Positions 4,728 through 5,173 of a stretch of DNA of 5,173 nucleotides are shown here, piece after piece. The notes beneath the pieces are model-generated. The model was not told the origin of the DNA. It searched no databases and saw only the letters and a list, made by a program, of their open reading frames with translations. The stretch comes from a bacterium (lineage in GTDB: Bacteria; RBG-13-66-14). The stretch lies in contig JAPLSK010000264.1 of assembly GCA_026398675.1 (NCBI GenBank), forward strand, positions 1 through 5,173, in the 5' to 3' direction. The first letter of the stretch is position 1; each line of letters opens with the position of its first letter. The translations under genes and the position numbers were made by a program.

Positions 4728-4734
4728 GCGGTTT

Positions 4735-4778
4735 CCCTCTCCCCGTGGGAGCGGTGCGCCGACGGGGATGGGTGAGGG
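4735..4778. repeat. Degenerate CCCTCTCCC/GGGTGAGGG-type repeat
   Basis: CTCCC (4739-4743) pairs with GGGAG (4747-4751). A variable insert (CGGTGCGCCGACGGGGAT) and the GGGTGAGGG end follow. Confidence 0.6.
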
Positions 4779-4794
4779 TTGCCTCAATAAAATC

Positions 4795-4819
4795 GGCGGG
4801 GATGGAATCCCCGCCCTAC
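4795..4819 (-). repeat. GTAG-hairpin (REP-like) element
   Basis: GGCGGGGAT (4795-4803) pairs with ATCCCCGCC (4807-4815), followed by CTAC (4816-4819). Confidence 0.7.
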
Positions 4820-4836
4820 GTATACCACGTTGCGAC

Positions 4837-4927
4837 GGGCGGGTCAGGAGACCCGCCCCTACGGGTGGTGTGCGATTATTGCGTGCCTTCGTAGGGGCCG
4901 ACCGACGGCGCGCCGGTTAGGTCGGCC
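4837..4927. repeat. Tail-to-tail pair of GTAG-hairpin (REP-like) elements
   Basis: The left unit pairs GGGCGGGTC (4837-4845) with GACCCGCCC (4850-4858), followed by CTAC (4859-4862). The right unit begins GTAG (4891-4894) and pairs GCCGACC (4897-4903) with GGTCGGC (4920-4926) around ACGGCGCGCCG. The right unit is a near-identical copy of 794-831 but lacks that copy's second hairpin. Confidence 0.75.
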
Positions 4928-4960
4928 CGCGTTTATTACGGGTGAGGGGTGAAACAACCC

Positions 4961-5005
4961 CCTCCCCCTCTGGGGGGAAGCGCGCTTACGGGCTGGGGTG
5001 AGGGG
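4961..5005. repeat. CCCTCTCCC/GGGTGAGGG-type repeat with CGCGCTTACGGGCT insert
   Basis: CCCCC (4964-4968) pairs with a G-run (4972-4977) across TCT. The variable CGCGCTTACGGGCT module and GGGGTGAGGGG follow. A half unit (GGGTGAGGGG, 4940-4949) precedes it. Confidence 0.65.
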
Positions 5006-5012
5006 TTAAAAC

Positions 5013-5038
5013 GGCGGGGACTAAAGTCCCCGCCCTAC
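5013..5038 (-). repeat. GTAG-hairpin (REP-like) element with ATCATCGTAACC flank
   Basis: GGCGGGGACT (5013-5022) pairs with AGTCCCCGCC (5025-5034), followed by CTAC (5035-5038), ATCATCGTAACC and a GGGGTGAGGG half. Confidence 0.7.
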
Positions 5039-5100
5039 ATCATCGTAACCGGGGGTGAGGGTCGAGGCAGGGAATGTCAACAAACCTCGGCGGCCCGGCC

Positions 5101-5136
5101 CCCCTCTCCCTCCGGGAGAGGGGATGGGGGTGAGGG
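5101..5136. repeat. CCCTCTCCC/GGGTGAGGG-type hairpin
   Basis: CCCCTCTCCC (5101-5110) and GGGAGAGGGG (5114-5123) form a perfect 10-bp stem with a TCC loop, followed by ATGGGGGTGAGGG. Confidence 0.75.
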
Positions 5137-5151
5137 CCACCATATAAAAAC

Positions 5152-5173
5152 GGCGGGGACTAAACTCCCCGCC
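5152..5173 (-). repeat. GTAG-hairpin element, cut by the window edge
   Basis: GGCGGGGA (5152-5159) pairs with TCCCCGCC (5166-5173). The inner pairs are broken compared with the copy at 5013, and the expected CTAC lies outside the window. Confidence 0.6.

Larger units (their letters stand above)
4531..5173. other. Gene-free repeat field upstream of the protease gene
   Basis: No credible coding region is present on either strand. After the protease promoter region (4531-4600) the DNA is almost entirely palindromic units, with the two repeat types alternating. There are four GGGTGAGGG-type hairpins (4609, 4735, 4961, 5101) and seven GTAG-type hairpins (4652, 4702, 4795, 4837, 4891, 5013, 5152). 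The last is cut by the window edge. Confidence 0.8.

Noticed and set aside
4660..4920. Open frames across the right-hand repeat field
   Set aside because: They consist of translated palindromes rich in Pro, Arg and Gly, lack credible ribosome sites and resemble no protein.
4600..5173. CRISPR-like array
   Set aside because: The repeats are palindromic, variable in sequence and orientation, and irregularly spaced, with no constant repeat or uniform spacers.

Overview
The window is GC-rich bacterial DNA carrying the 3' part of an operon for a soluble, bidirectional NAD(P)-linked [NiFe] hydrogenase (sulfhydrogenase, group 3b type). This suggests an anaerobic or fermentative bacterium. I cannot assign a phylum from the sequence. 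Bacterial rather than archaeal origin is supported by a lipobox lipoprotein, Shine-Dalgarno sites and sigma70-like promoter elements.

Layout: (1) 2-445, the C-terminal half of the FAD/NAD(P)-binding gamma subunit. Its last ten codons and stop recur at 506-538 with the same peptide spelled in different codons. (2) 539-1027, a gene-free stretch made mostly of palindromic repeats. (3) 1028-1819 and 1832-3127, the Fe-S small (delta) and NiFe large (alpha) subunits, tightly coupled. (4) 3128-3518, more repeats, with a promoter-like sequence at their edge. (5) 3519-4061, a small lipoprotein reading frame cut by one in-frame TAG codon. (6) 4066-4530 on the minus strand, a hydrogenase maturation protease whose stop lies only a few bases from the lipoprotein's stop. 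(7) 4531-5173, a dense field of repeats with no credible gene.

How the genes work together: electrons from NAD(P)H pass through the FAD and [2Fe-2S] of gamma, then (through a beta subunit expected upstream of the window) to the [4Fe-4S] chain of delta and the NiFe site of alpha. The reverse direction is equally possible. The protease would trim the short tail after the last metal-binding motif of alpha once nickel is inserted, so substrate and processing enzyme lie in the same neighbourhood.

Repeats: about a quarter of the window consists of two kinds of palindromic element. One kind, read in the right direction, is a GTAG tetranucleotide followed by a GC-rich hairpin. Stem sequences vary with both arms changing together, and copies often sit in inverted pairs. 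This is the architecture of REP/BIME elements mobilised by RAYT transposases. The other kind is a CCCTCTCCC/GGGAGAGGG hairpin ending in GGGGTGAGGG. No transposase is present here. The most unusual observations are the recoded duplicate of the gamma subunit's 3' end, a changed cysteine pattern at the proximal cluster of the small subunit, the amber-split lipoprotein, and the REP-like arrays.
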